Part shown: positions 55,385 to 64,000 of the stretch, one piece after another
Layout: every line of letters starts with the position of its first letter
How positions within the stretch are numbered: the first letter of the stretch is position 1
From: UBA117 sp049975245
GTDB lineage: Archaea > Methanobacteriota > Methanobacteria > Methanobacteriales > Methanobacteriaceae
Direction of reading: 5' to 3'
NCBI GenBank assembly: GCA_049975245.1
Contig: JBNGDB010000010.1
Coordinates: forward strand, 1 to 64,000
Length of the DNA: 64,000 nucleotides
Made by a program: the position numbers and the translations under genes
Notes under the pieces: generated by a model
Told to the model about the DNA's origin: nothing
What the model saw: only the letters and a program-made list of their open reading frames with translations
Databases searched by the model: none

Positions 55385-57514
55385 ATGATAAAACGCATTA
55401 TATTACTTTTAATTATTTTTTCATCGTTTATACTAATATTTAGCGGATTTTCAGCAGCTCAAGCTCCTTATAATGATTCAAATGACTTTAATATATCTGA
55501 TAATAGCTCAAATACGGTTTTAACTAATACATATTCCAATTTAACATCAAATGAATTAAATAATGCTGTAAATTATCCCATAAAAAAAAGGAATAAACAG
55601 TTATTTGTTAAATTTAAATTTAGCGATCCTGATAAAAACCAAATTTCAATAAATTTACACTCTAAAATTAATGCTCAAGTAATCAAAAATTATAAAGAAA
55701 TCAGTGGACTTCAATTGGTCAGTATACCTGATGATATAGGTCTAGATAAAGCAATTAACTTATATTTACAAAGTCGTCATGTTGTGTACGCCGAACCGGA
55801 TCAATTAAATAAAAAAGGAATAATACCTAATGATCCGGGATTTCCATACCAGTGGGGGTTATATAATTATGGACAAAGCATTTATGGTATTTGGGGAACA
55901 CCCGGAGCCGATATAAATGCAATAAATGCCTGGAATACAAATACAGGTTCAAATGATGTAATTATAGCTATTTTAGATACCGGAATCCATCTGAATCATA
56001 ATGATCTACTACAAAATTTATGGATAAACAGAGGAGAAATACCTAACGATGGAATTGACAATGATGGTAATGGTTACATAGATGACTATTATGGGTGGGA
56101 TTTTTTCAATAATGATAACGATCCAAGTGATGATAACGGCCACGGAACTATGGTAGCTGGTGTAATTGCTGCTATAGGAAATAACAATTTAGGAATTACT
56201 GGAGTGATGTGGAATGCTCAGATAATGTCCCTAAAATTCTTGGACGACGATGGATACGGATATGATTCAGATGCACTTAATGCAATTTTGTATGCTAATC
56301 AAATGGGAGCAGATATTATAAATAACTCATGGGAAAGTGATAATTATTCAAAAACCCTTAAAGATGCACTTGAAATGTCTAAAGCTTTAATAGTTTGTGC
56401 AGCGGGTAATGATTCTAAAAATAATGACTTAATTCCAGATTATCCCTCAAGTTACAGTAGTTTAAACATTCTTAGCGTGGCATCTACAGATGCCGATGAT
56501 TACATTACATATTTCACCAATTATGGTATTAAATCTGTAGATGTGGCTGCACCAGGAGTTGATGTGTACAGCACAACAATTGGTAATTCCTATGGGTTTT
56601 TTAGCGGAACATCCGCATCAACAGCTTTTGTTTCAGGATTAGCTGGTTTGATCAAATCATTGAGGCCTGAACTTACCAATATTCAAATCAAAAATACCAT
56701 AATAAATAATGTAGACGTTAAAACATCTTTGATAGGTAAAATTTTAACAGGGGGCAGAATAAATGCTTCAAAAGCCATCAACAATATAATTGTTAATTTA
56801 TCTTATCCAAAAATAATAAAAACAACCCCTGAAAAAAATACTTCAATATTTACCCTCAATAAAATAATAAATATATATTTTAATCAAAGTATAAGGCAAG
56901 GTAGTAGCTTCGGTTTAATAACACTTAAAAATTCAAGAGGACAATCCATATTCATTAATAAAAGTATTAAAGATAATATTCTCATGATTAAACCTTCAAA
57001 GATGAATTATTCTACCAAATACTATCTTAAAATTCCTGCAGGTGCAATTAGAAATAGTTATGGTAACTACTTTTCATCTGATTATGATTTAAGTTTCACT
57101 ACCTCAAAATTGTATAGTTCTTTCATTAAAGTTCAAAACAGAAGCTACCATACAATACACTTTATATATTACTTTGCAATAACCAAACCCGGTCAGAAAA
57201 CTTTTTACCAACGTTTAAGTAGCACAATATACCGGGGAAAAACTAAAACATTATACTTAGGCAAATTTCCTAGAGGAACAAAATTTATTGTGACACAATA
57301 TATTTACAATAAATATAGATACAGAAGCACAGTTAAGGTAAGAAACACCTTCTTAGTTAAAAAAATGAAATATATAACTCAAAATATTTATATGAAGCGG
57401 GTTAGAGGTTCTCCTAGAAAATTGTATCAATATCCAGTTTATGCTTTACAAGAAATTCAAATTTCTACTTCTGGGTTAAAAATAAGGAAAATAAAACTTC
57501 CAAGAAGATTATAA
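55385..57514 (+). CDS. secreted subtilisin-like serine protease (S8) with Ig-like and basic C-terminal domain
   Basis: A 709-residue secreted protease. A signal peptide (KRIILLLIIFSSFILIFSG) and an inhibitor-like propeptide (about 50-145) precede the catalytic domain. The triad is Asp in ILDTGIH, His in NGHGTMVAG and Ser in FSGTSASTAFVSG; the oxyanion Asn is in INNSWES. An acidic Ca-binding-like stretch (DGIDNDGNGYIDDYYG) lies between Asp and His. After about residue 475 a Big_5/SbsA-type Ig-like domain follows (TPEKNTSIFTLNKIINIYF to SFTTS), then a Tyr/Lys/Arg-rich tail of about 130 residues. It probably works on the outer face or wall. ATG 55385 follows CAGTGAAAATT. Confidence 0.92.
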   Translation: MIKRIILLLIIFSSFILIFSGFSAAQAPYNDSNDFNISDNSSNTVLTNTYSNLTSNELNNAVNYPIKKRNKQLFVKFKFSDPDKNQISINLHSKINAQVIKNYKEISGLQLVSIPDDIGLDKAINLYLQSRHVVYAEPDQLNKKGIIPNDPGFPYQWGLYNYGQSIYGIWGTPGADINAINAWNTNTGSNDVIIAILDTGIHLNHNDLLQNLWINRGEIPNDGIDNDGNGYIDDYYGWDFFNNDNDPSDDNGHGTMVAGVIAAIGNNNLGITGVMWNAQIMSLKFLDDDGYGYDSDALNAILYANQMGADIINNSWESDNYSKTLKDALEMSKALIVCAAGNDSKNNDLIPDYPSSYSSLNILSVASTDADDYITYFTNYGIKSVDVAAPGVDVYSTTIGNSYGFFSGTSASTAFVSGLAGLIKSLRPELTNIQIKNTIINNVDVKTSLIGKILTGGRINASKAINNIIVNLSYPKIIKTTPEKNTSIFTLNKIINIYFNQSIRQGSSFGLITLKNSRGQSIFINKSIKDNILMIKPSKMNYSTKYYLKIPAGAIRNSYGNYFSSDYDLSFTTSKLYSSFIKVQNRSYHTIHFIYYFAITKPGQKTFYQRLSSTIYRGKTKTLYLGKFPRGTKFIVTQYIYNKYRYRSTVKVRNTFLVKKMKYITQNIYMKRVRGSPRKLYQYPVYALQEIQISTSGLKIRKIKLPRRL

Positions 57515-57701
57515 AAATAAATTTTTAAATTAAATTTCTTCTTATTATTTTAATCTTTTAAATTTATATAAAAAAACAAATTTAATCCTTAAAAAATCTC
57601 TTTATAAATTTAAATTAAAATAATTATAATTAGGATAATTATCTAATATTTCATCCAAGAAAATATAGAATGTATATTTATTGAAAATTTTAAGTGATAA
57701 C

Positions 57702-58889
57702 ATGCTTCAAATAGCAGTAACCGGAAAACCAAATGTTGGAAAATCATCTTTTTTTAATTCATCCACCCTATCTGATGCGGAAGTTGCGGGATATCCATTT
57801 ACTACTATAAATGCCAATAAAGCTGTGGCTTATGTGATAACTGATTGTCCTTGCCAAGAATTGCAATTGGAATGTAGCCCAAAAAACTCAAAATGTGAGG
57901 AAGGTATTAGATTCATCCCTATTGAATTGGTAGATGTTGCAGGATTAGTACCTGGTGCCCATGAAGGTCGTGGACTTGGTAACAAATTTTTAGATGAGTT
58001 AAGACAAGCAAAAGCTTTTATCCATGTTGTTGATGCTTCTGGTTCTACCGACGATGAAGGAAGGCCATGCGAACCAGGAGCCCATGACCCTCTGGACGAT
58101 GTCGAATTCTTACGCCATGAAATTACCATGTGGCTTTTTGGAATATTAACTAAAAATTGGAACCGCTTAGTTAGAAAAGCTCTTTCTGAAAAATTAGACT
58201 TTTCTAAGGTATTATATGAACAGTTAAGTGGTATTGGAATAGGATTAGAGGATGTAATCGAAGCTAAACGTACCGTTGAAACTGAATATCACAAGTGGAA
58301 TGATGAAGATATTATCAGTTTCCTGGACAAACTTCTAAGCATATCAAAACCAATGTTAATCGTAGCTAATAAGGCAGATATACCTGAAGCTGAGGATAAT
58401 ATTAAAAAATTAAAGGAAAAATATGAAAATGTAATTCCCGCTTCTGCTGAAGCTGAAATTGCGTTGATAAAAGCTTCAGAATCTGGATTAATTAGTTATA
58501 ATCCTGGAGACTCTGATTTTGAAATTTTAAACCCGGAAAAATTGAATAAAAATCAAAAAAAAGCTTTGGAATACATTCGGGAGAATGTACTCAATAAATA
58601 TGGTAGTACTGGAGTACAAGAAGCTCTAAATAGGGTTATATTTGATCTTTTAGATATGATTGTCGTATTTCCTGTAGAAGATGAGCATAAACTATGTGAT
58701 AAAGAGGGAAATGTGCTGCCAGATGCTATATTAATTATTAAAGGGTCTAAACCAAGGGATCTAGCATATGTTATACATACTGATATAGGAGATACTTTCC
58801 TGCACGCAGTTGATGCCCGCAGTTCCAGAAGAGTAAGTAGTGATTATGAACTACAAAATTTAGATATTATTAGTATTATATGCAGATAA
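57702..58889 (+). CDS. ychF: redox-regulated ATPase YchF (Obg family GTPase)
   Basis: A 395-residue P-loop protein. G1 GKPNVGKSS, G3 DVAGLVPGAHEGRGLGN and G4 NKAD (in VANKADIPE) are intact. A Cys-rich insertion (CPCQELQLECSPKNSKC, about 47-65) precedes G2/G3. A coiled-coil insert (about 160-230) and a C-terminal TGS domain (VVFPVEDEHKLCDKEGNVLPD onward, 310-395) complete the archaeal/eukaryal YchF/Ola1 layout. These bind ribosomes and hydrolyse ATP and GTP. ATG 57702 follows AGTGATAAC; an in-frame TTG upstream lacks a site. Confidence 0.94.
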   Translation: MLQIAVTGKPNVGKSSFFNSSTLSDAEVAGYPFTTINANKAVAYVITDCPCQELQLECSPKNSKCEEGIRFIPIELVDVAGLVPGAHEGRGLGNKFLDELRQAKAFIHVVDASGSTDDEGRPCEPGAHDPLDDVEFLRHEITMWLFGILTKNWNRLVRKALSEKLDFSKVLYEQLSGIGIGLEDVIEAKRTVETEYHKWNDEDIISFLDKLLSISKPMLIVANKADIPEAEDNIKKLKEKYENVIPASAEAEIALIKASESGLISYNPGDSDFEILNPEKLNKNQKKALEYIRENVLNKYGSTGVQEALNRVIFDLLDMIVVFPVEDEHKLCDKEGNVLPDAILIIKGSKPRDLAYVIHTDIGDTFLHAVDARSSRRVSSDYELQNLDIISIICR

Positions 58890-59020
58890 TGATATAGAAA
58901 TATATTAAACAAATAAATTTATTATTAAAGCTGTTAACAGGATTTTAAGTTTTATTTTTCCCGGTAAAAAAAATATAAATTTATATTTTTAGAGGTATGT
59001 TTCAACTGTAAGTGAGGAAA

Positions 59021-61756
59021 ATGAAGGTTTATAAAATTCCTCCTGAAGAAGTATATGGCGAATTGGACACATCACCATCAGGTTTATCTCAAAATGAAGC
59101 ATATAAACGTTTAAAGGATTATGGCCCAAATAAAATTGAGGAAATTAAAAAGCCTTCCTTAATATACATTTTTTTAGCAAATTTTTATCACATACTGGCC
59201 TTACTGTTATGGGCAGCCAGTATACTATCTTTTATCTCCGGAAATCCTCAGTTAGGTTTTGCTATAATTGCGGTAATTATAATAAATGCTATTTTTAGTT
59301 TTTGGCAAGAATATGAAGCAGAAAAAGCAACTGAAGCGCTTAAAAATATATTACCTACTCATGCAAAGGTAATTAGGGATGGAAAAGAAATAGAAATATT
59401 AGCAGAAGAATTGGTACCAGGGGATGTCCTTATATTGGAAGAAGGGGACAATATTTCTGCTGACGGCAGGTTAGTAGAATCTTATCAAATGAAGGTAGAT
59501 TCTTCTACTTTAACTGGGGAATCTCGTCCAGTAAGAAAAATTTCTGAAATACCTAAAAAGGAACATAGCTTTTTAGAAATGCCAAATCTTATTCTTGTCG
59601 GTACCAGCGTAGTATCGGGGTCTGGAAAAGCAGTAATAATATCTACAGGGACGAATACTGAGTTTAATAAAATTGCATCTCTTACTCAGGCTGTTAAAGA
59701 TGAACCCAGTCCTCTACAAAAACAAATCAATCGGTTATCCCAAGTAATTGCCTTAATAGCAATATTAATGGGAGTTTTACTGTTTATACTTAACATTTGG
59801 GTAGTTAATTTGCCTTTAGCTATTGGATTTACTTTTGCCATAGGTTTAATGGTGGCTAACGTTCCAGAAGGACTTCTTCCAACAGTTACTATGGCATTAG
59901 CAGCTTCAGCCCGTAAAATGATTAAAAAGAATGCATTAATCAAACGTCTTTCTAGTGTTGAAACATTAGGTTCTACTACTATAATCTGCACTGATAAAAC
60001 AGGGACACTTACCAAAAATGAAATGACTGTGAGCAAAATTTGGATACCGTACCAAGAGATCGATGTAACTGGGGTTGGGTATGGATCTGACGGGGAGTTT
60101 ATTCATGAAGGGGCAAAAATATTACTCAAAGATTATAAAGAATTGGAATTAGTGATTAGAATTGCTACCTTCTGTAATGATGCAAAAATTAGAAAAGAAA
60201 GCGAATCAGGAAAAAAATTTGAAATTATTGGAGATCCTACAGAGGCTTCTTTGTTAGTAGCTGCACGTAAAATCAATTTTGACTGGAAAAAAGAATTGGA
60301 AAAGATACCACGCATAGTAGAATTGCCATTTGATTCAGAAAGAAAATCTATGAGTTCTATTCATCAATTAAACAATAAAAAAATTGCTTATATAAAAGGT
60401 GCTCCTAAAAAAATTATTTCTCTTTCTAAATTTATTTCGGTAGACAATAAAATTATAAATTTTAGTCAGAGTGAAAAGGAAAGAATAATAAAAATACATG
60501 ATAAACTTGCCAACGAAGGTCTCAGAATCCTGGCAATGGCATACAAATACTTACCCAATGATTTTGAGGATTACAATCCTTATACAATTGAAAAAGATAT
60601 GGTATTCACAGGTATGATGGCAATGCAGGATCTTCCTAGGCCTGAGGTCAAAAAAGCAGTTGAAAAATGCCATCAGGCAGGTATAAGAATTATAATGATC
60701 ACAGGGGATTATGGACTTACTGCCCGGGCTGTTGCTAAAGAAGTGGGAATAATATCCAATAAATGTAAAATTATAAAAGATAAAAATTTGGATCAAATGT
60801 CCGACGGGGAAGTTATTGAAATTCTTAAATCTAAAGGTAATGTAATATTTGCTAGGGCAGTACCCGAGCATAAAATGCGAATAGCTTCTTTACTAGAGAA
60901 AGAGGAAGAAGTTGTGGCCATGACCGGAGACGGCGTAAATGATGCTCCAGCACTTCGAAAAGCAGATATTGGAGTTTCAATGGGAATTACAGGTAGTGAT
61001 GTTGCTAAAGAAGCTTCGGACATGGTTTTAACAGATGATAATTTTGCCACTATTGTTTCTGCCATTAAAGAAGGTAGAACTATTTACGAAAATATTAGAA
61101 AATTTATTACATACATTTTTGCCCACGAAACTGCAGAAATACTTCCCTTTATTTTAATGGTAATATTTAAAATTCCGTTACCTATAACTGTAATGCAAAT
61201 TTTAGCTATTGATTTGGGTACTGATACTTTACCTGCTCTTGCTTTAGGAATGGGCCCATCAGAATCTGATGTAATGCAAAGACCTCCTCGAAATGTGAAA
61301 GAACGACTTTTAAATTTAGCTGTAATTTTCAGAGGTTATATCTACTTGGGATTAATTGAAGCTTTACTTGTAATTTCTGGATATTTCTGGGTTTTATATG
61401 GTGGAGGATGGCAATTAGGCCAGAGTTTATCATTTAATGATCCTTTATATCTTAAAGCTACTACCATAGTATTTGTAGGTATTGTATGTGCCCAAATCGG
61501 GAATTTAATTGCTTGTCAGACCACAAGGATGTCCATATTCAAAATTGGGTTATTTAAAAATAAATGGGTTTTAATAGGAATTATTTTTGAGATTACTATT
61601 ATTATGGCCATTGTTTACATTCCATATTTACAGAATATATTCGGAACTACTGCTCTTGGAATAAATGAGTGGTTATATGTGGTTACTTTCATACCAATAA
61701 TGCTAATTGCTGATGAAATAAGGAAATATGTGATAAGGAATAAAAATTTTATATAA
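59021..61756 (+). CDS. P2-type cation-transporting ATPase, Na+/K+-ATPase-like
   Basis: A 911-residue pump with about ten helices. TLTGES (165-169 region), phosphorylation site CTDKTGT (D325), KGAPK and TGDGVNDAPALRKADIGVSMG are intact. The M4 motif VANVPEG (278-284, E283) and the M6 motif IDLGTDTLPALALG (D731, D735) match the animal Na+/K+-ATPase rather than SERCA (PEGLP/TDG). M5 has HETAE (702-706), where the animal pump has SNIPE, so two M5 ion-site residues differ and one Glu is kept. No beta subunit is apparent. It lies 200 bp upstream of mthK, so Na+/K+ homeostasis is a fair inference. ATG 59021 behind GTGAGG is close (3 bases). Confidence 0.9.
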   Translation: MKVYKIPPEEVYGELDTSPSGLSQNEAYKRLKDYGPNKIEEIKKPSLIYIFLANFYHILALLLWAASILSFISGNPQLGFAIIAVIIINAIFSFWQEYEAEKATEALKNILPTHAKVIRDGKEIEILAEELVPGDVLILEEGDNISADGRLVESYQMKVDSSTLTGESRPVRKISEIPKKEHSFLEMPNLILVGTSVVSGSGKAVIISTGTNTEFNKIASLTQAVKDEPSPLQKQINRLSQVIALIAILMGVLLFILNIWVVNLPLAIGFTFAIGLMVANVPEGLLPTVTMALAASARKMIKKNALIKRLSSVETLGSTTIICTDKTGTLTKNEMTVSKIWIPYQEIDVTGVGYGSDGEFIHEGAKILLKDYKELELVIRIATFCNDAKIRKESESGKKFEIIGDPTEASLLVAARKINFDWKKELEKIPRIVELPFDSERKSMSSIHQLNNKKIAYIKGAPKKIISLSKFISVDNKIINFSQSEKERIIKIHDKLANEGLRILAMAYKYLPNDFEDYNPYTIEKDMVFTGMMAMQDLPRPEVKKAVEKCHQAGIRIIMITGDYGLTARAVAKEVGIISNKCKIIKDKNLDQMSDGEVIEILKSKGNVIFARAVPEHKMRIASLLEKEEEVVAMTGDGVNDAPALRKADIGVSMGITGSDVAKEASDMVLTDDNFATIVSAIKEGRTIYENIRKFITYIFAHETAEILPFILMVIFKIPLPITVMQILAIDLGTDTLPALALGMGPSESDVMQRPPRNVKERLLNLAVIFRGYIYLGLIEALLVISGYFWVLYGGGWQLGQSLSFNDPLYLKATTIVFVGIVCAQIGNLIACQTTRMSIFKIGLFKNKWVLIGIIFEITIIMAIVYIPYLQNIFGTTALGINEWLYVVTFIPIMLIADEIRKYVIRNKNFI

Positions 61757-61958
61757 TTTAATTTATTCTCTTTTTATTATTTTTAGTTTTAATTTATATT
61801 CTAAAATATTATAGTATTTTAGCTATGACAACAATTTAGAAATAATTAAATAACAAAATAATTCCAATATTATTTAATTAAAGTATAATTTGGTTTATAT
61901 GATATTCGATAATAATTTAATATGCTCATATCTTTAGTAATTAGAATAGGTTATTGAA

Positions 61959-62963
61959 ATGGTTGTTATATTCAGATTAATTAGAAGAAATCTTCCAAAA
62001 ATATTCAAGCAGAGTATAACTCGTATAATTATTCTTATATGTGGCGTTATTGCATATGGTACTATTGGTTTTCATTTTTTAGAAGGTCAACCGTGGATAG
62101 TATCGTTTTATTGGACTTTTGTGACCATTGGAACTGTAGGTTATGGTGATTACAGTCCAGAAACTACATTAGGCATGTTTTTTACCATAAGTTTGATAAT
62201 TTTTGGTATTGGAACATTTGCTATGGCCATAGAGTCAATTTTGGAGTTTTTAATAAACAGACAGCAAATGAGGTTAATGGGGTTGATTGAAGTGGAAAGA
62301 TCAAAACATGTAGTTATTTGTGGCTGGAGTGAAAGTACAGCGGAGTGTCTTACCGATATGGGTAAAACCAGCCAAGTCTATGTAATTGATTTAGATGAGA
62401 ATGTGAGGAAGAATGCTTTAAAAAGTGGAGTTAATTTTGTTCATGGAGACCCAACCAGAATTAAGGATCTTAAAAAAGCCAATGTTAAAGGAGCTCGTGC
62501 AGTTATTGTGGACATGCCTTCTGATTCAGAATCAATTCATTGTATATTAGGTATTCGCAAGATTGATGAAAATGTGAGAATAATAGCAGAAGTAGAACGT
62601 TATGAGAATATAGATCAAATAAAACTTGCTGGAGCCGACCAGATAATATCCCCGTTTGTAATTTCGGGAAAACTCATGTATAAAAGTATTGATGACGGCT
62701 ATGAGGCCATGTTTGTCCAAGAAGTACTAGCTAAACAAGGTAATCGAGAGATGAGGGAAGTAAAAATTTCTAAAAATAGTAGTTTTATTAATAAAAAGGT
62801 TGTTGAAGCGGATATACATGAAAATACTGGTGTAGTTGTTTTAGGGATAGGTCATGAAGGAAGATTAATTATAGACCCTTCTCGTGATCATATAATTAGA
62901 GAAAACGATGTAGTTTTAGGTGTGGCTAAGCCGGAAGAATTCGAAAAGTTGGAAAAAATATAA
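61959..62963 (+). CDS. mthK: calcium-gated potassium channel MthK
   Basis: A 334-residue orthologue of M. thermautotrophicus MthK. Two helices flank the filter T59-V-G-Y-G-D64; the gating hinge Gly at 83 is present. The RCK domain starts about 116 (HVVICGWSES). The Ca2+ ligands known as D184, E210 and E212 in MthK correspond to D185, E211 and E213 here. Met107, the internal start that yields the free RCK subunit in MthK, is also conserved and has its own Shine-Dalgarno site (see separate entry). Full channels plus free RCK units form the octameric gating ring. It lies downstream of the P-type pump. Its stop touches that of sfsA on the other strand with no gap. Confidence 0.97.
   Translation: MVVIFRLIRRNLPKIFKQSITRIIILICGVIAYGTIGFHFLEGQPWIVSFYWTFVTIGTVGYGDYSPETTLGMFFTISLIIFGIGTFAMAIESILEFLINRQQMRLMGLIEVERSKHVVICGWSESTAECLTDMGKTSQVYVIDLDENVRKNALKSGVNFVHGDPTRIKDLKKANVKGARAVIVDMPSDSESIHCILGIRKIDENVRIIAEVERYENIDQIKLAGADQIISPFVISGKLMYKSIDDGYEAMFVQEVLAKQGNREMREVKISKNSSFINKKVVEADIHENTGVVVLGIGHEGRLIIDPSRDHIIRENDVVLGVAKPEEFEKLEKI
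62270..62279 (+). promoter_or_regulatory. internal ribosome site and start codon (Met107) within mthK
   Basis: GAGGTTA (62270-62276) is directly followed by ATG 62277, in frame, codon 107. MthK of Methanothermobacter is known to make a soluble RCK domain from Met107. The strong internal site supports the same here: a product of about 228 residues. Confidence 0.75.
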
Positions 62964-63683
62964 TTATTTATTATCTAATACAACTTTTATTGGTTTAAAA
63001 GGTTCAATCTCTAATTTATCTTTTTTCAAAATTACTTTGAACGAATAAGCCAGAATTTTAACATCTTTTTTGAAAGCCATTTTTAAGGTATTGGAAAATT
63101 CGGGATCCATTTCATAGTTTGGTGAGAATTTTTTAGCATCTTCTCTCATAATTAAAAATAAAATAGCCGCCGAAAATGAATCTTTGATTGATGAAATTAG
63201 TTCTTCTACATGTTTTTTTCCACGCAGAGTAGGGGCATCTGGAAAAAGTGCCAATCCATCTTCAACTAAGGTGCAGCCTTTGACTTCTAACAACATTTTA
63301 TTCTTATTATCTGATAATAAAAAATCAATACGACTTTTTCCGTATGTATATTCTCTTTTTTCTATCGAATAGTTATTTAATTCATTAATAGTTTTTGATT
63401 CAATAAGATTAGCTGCTATGGCACTGTGAAAACCTGAATTTATAAGAACCCATTTGTTTTCATGAAGAACGGCAATAACATCATATTTAGTTTTTCTATT
63501 GGTTTTATTGGTCACAGGTCTGATTAATAGTTTTACTCGGGGAATTAGAAGTTCTTTTAATCTTCCTGGATCTTTTAGATGAGCTTTATGGACTTCCCCT
63601 CCTGCTTCAAATAATATCAAAAATCTGTTGGGTCTTTCAACAAAATATCCTTCTATTAAATTATCAATTATCATTTTAATCAT
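62964..63683 (-). CDS. sfsA: SfsA family protein (sugar fermentation stimulation protein homolog)
   Basis: A 239-residue SfsA with an N-terminal OB-like part (IEGYFVERPNRFLILFEAGGEVHKAHLKDPGRL; blocks RPNRF and KDPGRLKELL) and a C-terminal nuclease-like fold with SRIDFLLSDNKNKMLLEVKGCTL, FPDAPTLRGKKHVEEL and the conserved Asp, Glu, Lys set of PD-(D/E)xK proteins. The family is thought to bind DNA or process nucleic acids; its name comes from E. coli genetics. Start at 63683 or the next ATG 63674; neither has a strong ribosome site. Tail-to-tail with mthK. Confidence 0.9.
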   Translation of the reverse strand: MIKMIIDNLIEGYFVERPNRFLILFEAGGEVHKAHLKDPGRLKELLIPRVKLLIRPVTNKTNRKTKYDVIAVLHENKWVLINSGFHSAIAANLIESKTINELNNYSIEKREYTYGKSRIDFLLSDNKNKMLLEVKGCTLVEDGLALFPDAPTLRGKKHVEELISSIKDSFSAAILFLIMREDAKKFSPNYEMDPEFSNTLKMAFKKDVKILAYSFKVILKKDKLEIEPFKPIKVVLDNK

Positions 63684-63713
63684 TTAATTCAACAATTTAA
63701 AACCAATTACTAT

Positions 63714-64000
63714 TTAATCCTTCAAATTCAATTGGTCTACGTTTATTATGAAATCTTTGGCGTAATTTAAAATAGTTGAATAAGAATCATATTCATAGAC
63801 TTCGTAAACCACAGCGTTAGTACCAGAATTTATTAAGGGAACGGTAACGTAGGGACCGCTGGTAGGTTCTGGCAGTAAAGGGGGAACGTAATAAGTTAAC
63901 CAGGATATTTTATCTTTAATTTTCCTGGCAATTCTTTCAGATTTGGTGGATTTTACAGGTGAGAAGATGAATAATTTTTCTTTATAAAATCCTCTGTTAG
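63714..64000 (-). CDS. unrecognised protein, 3' end only (runs off the window)
   Basis: The last 95 codons of a minus-strand gene; the start is outside the window. The visible part begins NRGFYKEKLFIFSPVKSTKS, contains VPPLLPEPTSGPYVTVPLIN and a tail YDSYSTILNYAKDFIINVDQ before the stop. No membrane segment and no motif that I know. Amino-acid use and intact frame support a real gene. It lies 30 bases from the sfsA start and may be upstream of it in the same transcript. Confidence 0.6.
   Translation of the reverse strand, partial: NRGFYKEKLFIFSPVKSTKSERIARKIKDKISWLTYYVPPLLPEPTSGPYVTVPLINSGTNAVVYEVYEYDSYSTILNYAKDFIINVDQLNLKD

Noticed and set aside
1..64000. tRNA, rRNA, CRISPR arrays, insertion sequences, prophage and integrase genes
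   Set aside because: Looked for by eye in the intergenic regions and proteins; none was found. A covariance-model tRNA search would be decisive.

Overview
The window reads as chromosome of a mesophilic, strongly AT-rich hydrogenotrophic methanogen of the order Methanobacteriales, most likely Methanobacterium; the genus is inferred, not proven. The markers are archaeal: a fused Fae-Hps enzyme, Alba, O-phosphoseryl-tRNA synthetase, CTP-type riboflavin kinase, archaeal-type LeuRS, a Get3/ArsA ATPase, a thiol:fumarate reductase flavosubunit, and a K+ channel that matches MthK of Methanothermobacter almost residue by residue. Genes are closely packed on both strands and usually start behind GGTGAT or GGAGG type ribosome binding sites. 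I saw no rRNA, tRNA, CRISPR array, insertion sequence or phage gene.

Layout. 1-3.7 kb: a redox flavoprotein, an alpha/beta hydrolase and a membrane-anchored serine beta-lactamase-like protein. 3.9-11.8 kb: metabolism, with Fae-Hps, TrpB2 (with a TrpY-type TRP box), a DUF1786 protein, a PHP phosphoesterase, a DUF63 membrane protein and LeuA. 12-16.7 kb: a four-gene two-component cluster in which two paralogous receiver-PAS front ends are joined to two different classes of kinase core. 16.9-21.5 kb: Alba, an eight-bladed PQQ-like propeller protein, and an ABC-2 exporter with its PadR regulator and two perfect inverted-repeat operators. 21.6-28.1 kb: a TIM-barrel isomerase, a DUF362 ferredoxin, a TMEM175-type channel, a soluble P-type-ATPase-like HAD protein, a LysE exporter, an alanine dehydrogenase-like protein and a coiled-coil protein.

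28.4-36.4 kb: a surface transglutaminase with an extreme Tyr/Lys/Trp tract, TrkA, a DUF1624 protein, GatA, a CobQ-like protein with permuted domain order, a 58-residue protein whose only plausible start is ACG, and RibB plus RibK. 36.8-44.7 kb: SepRS, TfrA, a frameshifted BAAT-type hydrolase, a HAD phosphatase, a 5'-deoxyadenosine deaminase-like enzyme and HisG. After an 875-base gene-poor stretch come a MacB-like ABC pair, a FAH-family protein, LeuRS, CutA, NadE, ArsA/Get3 with a tiny membrane protein, a cupin and CbiE. The right end holds a secreted subtilisin, YchF, a Na+/K+-ATPase-like P2 pump, MthK, SfsA and the end of an unrecognised gene.

Two themes recur. First, potassium and sodium handling: TrkA, a TMEM175-like channel, a P2C-like pump and MthK are all here, the last two side by side. 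Second, three genes have good Shine-Dalgarno sites but ATT, ATT/ATA or ACG where the start codon should be. The most promising unusual items are these non-ATG starts, the permuted CobQ-like enzyme, the Y/K/W-rich transglutaminase, the pump with altered M5 ion-site residues, and the duplicated lysine loop in a receiver domain.
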